Source: CAYSLC01 sp964431545 (GTDB taxonomy: Bacteria > Desulfobacterota > Desulfobacteria > Desulfobacterales > JAABSP01). From it: DNA of 10,636 bases. Each line of letters opens with the position of its first letter. Positions within the stretch are counted from its first letter, which is position 1. Both the position numbers and the translations under genes were made by a program. Positions 6,784 to 10,636 of this stretch are shown here, one piece after another. The DNA is taken from positions 1 to 10,636 of the forward strand of contig CAYSLC010000188.1 in assembly GCA_964431545.1 (NCBI GenBank), read 5' to 3'. The notes beneath the pieces were generated by a model. That model had not been told where the DNA came from. It made no database searches and saw only the letters and a program-made list of their open reading frames with translations.

Positions 6784-8394
6784 ATGAGGGCGAGGCGGTC
6801 CTCAAAAACGGGACGGTTCGTGGACTTGTTGCCGGCGGCCCTGCTCGCGGCGGCGCTGGTCCTTCCGGCGGGGGCCGGTCCGGAGGCGGGACCCACCCCC
6901 CCTCTGGAAGAACGGCCGGGCCGGGAGACGGCGATCGAGAGCCTCGGCGAGCCGGTCATCCCCCGAACGGTCTGGCCCTACGGTCGGGCCCTGGTTCGGC
7001 GGGGGATCGCGGACCTCTTCCACCGATGGAACGAGACCGCCTTCGGGGTCGACGAAGAGCTGGTCCGCCACGTCTGCTACTTCTACAAATACTACTCGGT
7101 CATCGACCGGACCGGCACCAACGAGATCCTCCAACGGAGCCGGGAATTCCTCCCCGACATCCGGTCCATTTTTGCCGAATACCGGCTCCCCGAGGAGCTG
7201 GCCTTTGCCATCCCCTTTGTGGAGAGCGCCTTCCGGAACAGGGCCCGGTCCGACAAGAAGGCGGTGGGGATGTTCCAGTTCCTGGCCCGGACCGCGAAAA
7301 GCTACGGTCTGAAGGTCGGCGGCGGAACCGACGAGCGGCGGGACTTCCGGCGGTCGGCCGAGGCGTGCGCCATGTATCTGTCGGAAAACCGGAACATCTT
7401 CGCCAGCACCGTTTTGAGCGTGGGCAGCTTCCACCACGGCACCAACAAGCTGATCTGGGTCCTTCGGCGCCTCCCCATGAAGGAGAACAAGCGGAGCTTC
7501 GACGCCATCTTCAAGAACCGGGAGCTGGGCAAGTACTCCAAGGAATACATCCCCAAGTGCCTGGCCGCGGCCCTGATGTACCGGTTTCTGGAGGATCGGG
7601 GGTTGTCGGCCCTGCCCGGGATGGCGGCCGAGAAGGCGCACTTCGACCGGTTCGTCCACGTCCGGGACCTTAAGGAGACCTATGACCGTCTCCTGCCCCT
7701 CAACCCCGATCTCCTGGGCGCCAAGACCACCTATCTCTACGCCACCACCCGGGGGTACACGCTCCTGTCCGGCGTCGCCGTGCCCGAGGACCTTCCGGAT
7801 GTTGACGTGGCCATGACCGTTCCGGAAATCCCGCCGGTCCCCTCCCCTCCGCCCATCACGGAAGCGGAGGTGCCGCGGGCGCTGGAATCTTCGGAGCCGG
7901 CGGCGATATCCGAGATGCCCCCCGAGCCTGGGCCGCCCCGTCCACCCGCCGAAACGGGGACCCCGCCACCGTCCGAAGCGCCCCCGGCGGGGGCCGAAGA
8001 CGAGGTTGCCACCGGGCCGGCGTCGGAGCCGACCTCCGTCTCCCCCCCGGAGACGAAAGCCGAGGCGCCGGCCGCCGTCACCGTGCCCGAGCTGGCCGGC
8101 AAAGCATGGGAGGAGGCGATCCGGGACCGGTTTCCGGACCGGGAGATCCTGATGAACGAATCCTACAACGGGGTCGTCTCCGAGATCGGCGTGGTCTTCG
8201 ACCAGAACCTGAGAGCGGGGGAGCCCTGGCCGGCCGGGGAGATCCTCATCCTGGAGGTGGGGCGGCCGCCGGTCCCGGAGGACGACCTCTCGGCAAAGGA
8301 GTACGCGCGCTTCATCCGGGAGTACATGTCCGTGCTGCGAAACGGCGGACCGGCCGGAAACCGGTCCGAACAGGGGAAAGGAGAGAAAAAGTGA
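6784..8394 (+). CDS. Lytic transglycosylase (SLT/GH23, MltD-like) with C-terminal PASTA-like domain
   Basis: A 536-residue envelope enzyme expected to cleave peptidoglycan glycan strands non-hydrolytically. Residues 1-32 have a basic start (MRARRSSKTGR) and a hydrophobic Leu/Ala core, a signal peptide or membrane anchor. The catalytic SLT domain covers about 85-300: E147 in PFVESAF is the expected catalytic glutamate, followed by AVGMFQFLARTA, the counterpart of the usual GAVGLWQF-type motif. A proline/alanine/glutamate-rich linker (340-431) probably spans part of the wall. Residues 432-493, from VTVPELAGKAWEEA to EILILEVGRP, match the pattern of a PASTA domain, which binds peptidoglycan. MltD relatives usually carry LysM repeats instead. 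The ATG at 6784 has GGGAGG about 7 nt upstream. The last 4 bp (GTGA) overlap the start of the next gene, so the two are translationally coupled. Confidence 0.85.
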   Translation: MRARRSSKTGRFVDLLPAALLAAALVLPAGAGPEAGPTPPLEERPGRETAIESLGEPVIPRTVWPYGRALVRRGIADLFHRWNETAFGVDEELVRHVCYFYKYYSVIDRTGTNEILQRSREFLPDIRSIFAEYRLPEELAFAIPFVESAFRNRARSDKKAVGMFQFLARTAKSYGLKVGGGTDERRDFRRSAEACAMYLSENRNIFASTVLSVGSFHHGTNKLIWVLRRLPMKENKRSFDAIFKNRELGKYSKEYIPKCLAAALMYRFLEDRGLSALPGMAAEKAHFDRFVHVRDLKETYDRLLPLNPDLLGAKTTYLYATTRGYTLLSGVAVPEDLPDVDVAMTVPEIPPVPSPPPITEAEVPRALESSEPAAISEMPPEPGPPRPPAETGTPPPSEAPPAGAEDEVATGPASEPTSVSPPETKAEAPAAVTVPELAGKAWEEAIRDRFPDREILMNESYNGVVSEIGVVFDQNLRAGEPWPAGEILILEVGRPPVPEDDLSAKEYARFIREYMSVLRNGGPAGNRSEQGKGEKK

Positions 8395-9071
8395 TCCATC
8401 GAATGGGATGCGGACTGATCCTGGCGACCCTCTGCCTGCTCGCCGCGGATCCGGCTTTCTGCCGGGAGGAAGGCGTCGACATCCGGGCCTGTGAGCGGGC
8501 GTTCGACGATTCCGGCCGGTGGCGGTATCCGGACCGATCGTCTTTGGAGGCATCGTTGAGGACCGCCGCCGAAACGGACGCGGTGTCCACACTGTTGCGG
8601 GACCAGCTGGCCGATCACCCCTACGGGCCGTTCTCCAGGGAGGCGCTCACCGAGATCCTCAAGACCCGCCTTCAATGCGACCCCCCCGAACTGGCCGCGG
8701 CGCCGCCCCTCGACTTCTGCGTGGCCCTGGACGGGTGCCGGATGGAGGGGGAGATACAGGAGAAGTTCCGTCCCCGGGAGATCGCCCGGATCTGCGGCCT
8801 CGATCCCCGACAGGTGGCGGCCCAGGCGGCGGCCGTCGAGACCGCGTTCGCCGCGGCCCTCGCGGCGGACGAACCCGAAGGCCCGCCGGCTTCGGTCCGA
8901 TCGATGATGAATGATCCGGAAGGGATGGCGACGGAGCGCCTCTCGAACCCCGACGGACTGATCCGACGGGTCGAGGTGGCGGCGGATCCCCGCGGCCTCG
9001 AGGGGATGACCTGCGTGTCGCTGGTGATCTACCCCATCGATCTTTTCGCCGCGACCACGCCGACCCGATGA
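8391..9071 (+). CDS. Secreted four-cysteine protein, paralogue of the next gene
   Basis: A 226-residue protein of no family I recognise. It starts with GTG at 8391 (AAAGGAG about 7 nt upstream, GTGA overlap with the transglycosylase stop); the in-frame ATG at 8403 lies too far from the ribosome site. Residues 1-24 form a signal peptide (MIHRMGCGLILATLCLLAAD). The mature part aligns along its length with residues 20-212 of the protein encoded at 9142-10380. Shared motifs are WRYP (44-47), DFCV (108-111), EI-A/G-R-x-C (130-135), SMM-x-DP (171-176) and a C-terminal C-x3-L-x-I/V-x-PI-x-L-Y/F-A. Four cysteines are conserved between the two (C34, C110, C135, C208), suggesting two disulphide bonds in the periplasm. 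Its place in an operon with a peptidoglycan enzyme points to an envelope role, but no activity can be named. Confidence 0.75.
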   Translation: MIHRMGCGLILATLCLLAADPAFCREEGVDIRACERAFDDSGRWRYPDRSSLEASLRTAAETDAVSTLLRDQLADHPYGPFSREALTEILKTRLQCDPPELAAAPPLDFCVALDGCRMEGEIQEKFRPREIARICGLDPRQVAAQAAAVETAFAAALAADEPEGPPASVRSMMNDPEGMATERLSNPDGLIRRVEVAADPRGLEGMTCVSLVIYPIDLFAATTPTR

Positions 9072-9141
9072 GCCGATGGGCCGGTATCAACGATCCGCCG
9101 CCGGCCCGCCCCGGAAAACGACCAGAGAAAGGAGACGCCCC

Positions 9142-10380
9142 ATGCACAGGGCTTTCGCCATCGCCGTGGCTTCTATCTGCCTTGCACTTCCCGTCCAGGG
9201 GGCCGACATCCGGTACTGCGAACCGATATCGGACGCCGAAGGACAGTGGCGGTACCCCGACGAGAACGCCTACCACCGCGAGCTGACCATCCAGGCCGAA
9301 CGTCTTGCGGCGGAGGATCTCTTTCCGGACGAGCTGGCCCGGTTCGAATCGGACGTCCTCGACCGTCGGGCCCTGACCGACGCCCTGACCGACTTTATCA
9401 CCTACGAAAAGGAGACCGGACGGGGCGAGGAGGGGACGCGGGACTTCTGCGTCATCCTGAAGGATCCCGAAAGAAAGGACGTGGGGGAACTCTTTTCGAC
9501 GGTGGAGATCGGACGGGTCTGCCATTTCGACGAGGCCATGCGGCGGACCCTCGCCGGGGAGATCCGGGAGACGTTCATCGGCGATCTCCGCGAAAAGGAG
9601 ACCCTGAGCGCCGCGGTCCTCTCCATGATGGAGGATCCCGCCAACATCACCATGAAGACCGACGAGCAGCTCCGGCGGTTCATCTACGAAAAGACGGTGG
9701 ACCCCGACACCGGCGCCATCCCCGAGGCGTCCTGCACCGCCCTCCACGTGCGGCCCATCGAACTCTACGCCGCCTCCTCCAGGCGGGAGATCTCCTCCAT
9801 CATCTCCGTGATGCCGGCCATCGAGACCGAAGATGAGAAGCGGCGCAAGGGCGAGTTCCAGCTGGTGGTCATCGACCAGGAGTACCACTGGCTCCGGGGC
9901 AGCGAAAAGAAGATTTCAGGGGTGGGCGATATCGAGAATTTCACGGCCCCCTTCTCCAACGAGACCTTCCAGGCCTTTGTCCGGAACAACTTCCGGGACC
10001 TCATCTGCATCGGCATGGCCTCCTGCGAGGGGGAGAACCCCGAGGAGAACCGGCGCGGGGAGACCCGGGCCGAAAACCTGACCTCCCGCCTGACCGAGGC
10101 CTTTGATGCGGCATCCGGCCTGAAGATTTACGGCCTCAACCTCGGAAAACACAAGTTCGACCGCGAACAGTGCCGGGAACTCTCCGACGAGGCCCGGGCC
10201 GCCCAGCGGATCGTGATGCTGGTGGGCGTCACCAAACGCTCGGACCCCGAGGTCTCCGTGGAGACCGCCCTCAAAAGCGCCATGGAGCGGATGGCCGACT
10301 CCAAGCAGGACCTGTTGCCCATCGATCCGGCGGATTATCTGCTGTTCGATTTTGTGGGGCAGGGGGATGAGGAGGGGTGA
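9142..10380 (+). CDS. Secreted cysteine-containing paralogue with extra C-terminal alpha/beta domain
   Basis: A 412-residue protein. The ATG at 9142 is preferred over the longer frame from 9076 because AAAGGAG lies 8 nt upstream and a clean signal peptide follows (MHRAFAIAVASICLALPVQG). Residues 20-212 are homologous to the upstream protein, with the same four cysteines (C26, C103, C127, C198), indicating tandem duplication followed by divergence. Residues about 238-412 are an extra domain absent from the paralogue. Its order of beta strand (RDLICIGMASCEGE), helix with an R-G-E-x-R-A pattern (305-317), strand (KIYGLNLG), helix and strand (QRIVMLVGV) recalls the OmpA-like fold, but the OmpA consensus is not met, so this is only a fold guess. 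It follows the paralogue by 70 bp on the same strand, probably in one operon with the transglycosylase. Function unknown; periplasmic location likely. Confidence 0.78.
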   Translation: MHRAFAIAVASICLALPVQGADIRYCEPISDAEGQWRYPDENAYHRELTIQAERLAAEDLFPDELARFESDVLDRRALTDALTDFITYEKETGRGEEGTRDFCVILKDPERKDVGELFSTVEIGRVCHFDEAMRRTLAGEIRETFIGDLREKETLSAAVLSMMEDPANITMKTDEQLRRFIYEKTVDPDTGAIPEASCTALHVRPIELYAASSRREISSIISVMPAIETEDEKRRKGEFQLVVIDQEYHWLRGSEKKISGVGDIENFTAPFSNETFQAFVRNNFRDLICIGMASCEGENPEENRRGETRAENLTSRLTEAFDAASGLKIYGLNLGKHKFDREQCRELSDEARAAQRIVMLVGVTKRSDPEVSVETALKSAMERMADSKQDLLPIDPADYLLFDFVGQGDEEG

Positions 10381-10435
10381 GGCCTTATAGCGGATTTTGG
10401 GGAGGCTCATTGTTTAAGCCATGGGCCGGCAGCCC

Positions 10436-10484
10436 AAAACCCCGGAGGGGTGAGGCATACCAGCCCTGGGCGGCGCCCAGGGGT
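10436..10484. repeat. Two-hairpin palindromic intergenic element
   Basis: Two inverted repeats 12 bp apart: ACCCC-GGA-GGGGT (10439-10451) and CCCTGGGC-GGC-GCCCAGGG (10464-10482, a perfect 8-bp stem). The arrangement resembles REP-like dispersed palindromes that sit between genes in many GC-rich bacteria. It lies between two convergent genes. Read on the minus strand, the first hairpin is followed by TTTT, so it may also end transcription of the right-edge gene. Confidence 0.5.
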
Positions 10485-10535
10485 TGGATGTCGGAATGGT
10501 GCGAGCCCGGAAGAAGGCATGGTTCACAAGCGGCA

Positions 10536-10636
10536 CTACCCTCCACCCCACAACGCCTCCCCCTCGGGATCATGGGCTCGATGGCGGGCGGCGGCCCGTT
10601 CCGGGTCTCCGACGGCGTAGCAGTACCGGCATCCGG
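10536..10636 (-). CDS. C-terminal end of a DUF1848-like protein, cut by the window edge
   Basis: A minus-strand frame enters from the right edge and ends at the TAG at 10536-10538, giving 32 residues. It begins GCRYCYAVGDPERAAARHRA and continues HDPEGEALW. The C-x2-C-Y motif followed by a helix and HDP-x-(S/G) resembles the C-terminus of DUF1848 proteins, which carry a cysteine motif that may bind a metal cluster. The start and catalytic part are outside the window, so the call rests on this tail alone. It converges with the plus-strand envelope operon. Confidence 0.5.
   Translation of the reverse strand, partial: GCRYCYAVGDPERAAARHRAHDPEGEALWGGG

Noticed and set aside
5595..6959. 454-codon minus-strand frame and the 489-codon plus-strand frame across the EcsC region
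   Set aside because: Both are shadows; the EcsC reading frame at 5771-6550 matches its family over its full length.
10385..10573. 62-codon minus-strand frame at the right end
   Set aside because: It lies in the two-hairpin element and overlaps the better-supported DUF1848-like frame.
1..10636. CRISPR array near cas6
   Set aside because: No direct repeats of 24-40 bp with regular spacing were seen on reading the window; any array would be outside it.

Overview
The window is very GC-rich DNA, probably from a Gram-negative bacterium. A Desulfobacterota-like (deltaproteobacterial) host fits best because of the Cas6 type, the EcsC protein, the periplasmic lytic transglycosylase and the DUF1848-like edge gene, but no marker gene proves the taxon. 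Two transcription units run outwards from about 5.4-6.8 kb.

Left half, minus strand, transcribed from about 5560 towards position 1: a tightly packed operon in the order sigma factor (4338-5360), putative zinc-motif anti-sigma factor with a possible MazF-like barrel (3130-4290), Lon-type Ser/Lys protease fused to a TPR-like C-terminus (1020-3137), then a CRISPR Cas6 endoribonuclease (1-962) that leaves the window with all but its last few residues present. The first three genes are coupled by overlap or close spacing. Each has its own ribosome binding site and the operon has a sigma-70-like promoter upstream. Sigma factor plus inhibitor plus protease beside a cas gene has the same logic as two characterised CRISPR cascades: CalpL-CalpT-CalpS, a cyclic-nucleotide-activated Lon-SAVED protease, and Craspase, a TPR-CHAT protease acting on Csx30 to free a sigma factor. 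Here the protease looks like a third arrangement, with a Lon-type catalytic domain carrying TPR-like repeats and no SAVED or CARF domain that I can recognise. The proposal is that CRISPR target recognition activates the protease, the protease cuts the anti-sigma factor, and the freed sigma factor switches on a defence regulon. This is inference. The effector and adaptation genes and any CRISPR array would lie beyond position 1.

Middle: an EcsC-family gene (5771-6550, minus) lies upstream of the sigma operon, separated by 410 bp that hold the operon promoter and paired GGAG-N2-CTCC inverted repeats.

Right half, plus strand: a secreted or membrane-anchored lytic transglycosylase with a C-terminal PASTA-like domain (6784-8394) is followed, with a 4-bp overlap, by a secreted cysteine-containing protein (8391-9071) and then by a longer paralogue of it with an extra C-terminal domain (9142-10380). 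They look like an envelope operon. The right edge holds a two-hairpin palindromic intergenic element (about 10436-10484) and the last 32 codons of a minus-strand gene resembling the DUF1848 C-terminus. I saw no rRNA, tRNA, insertion sequence or CRISPR array.
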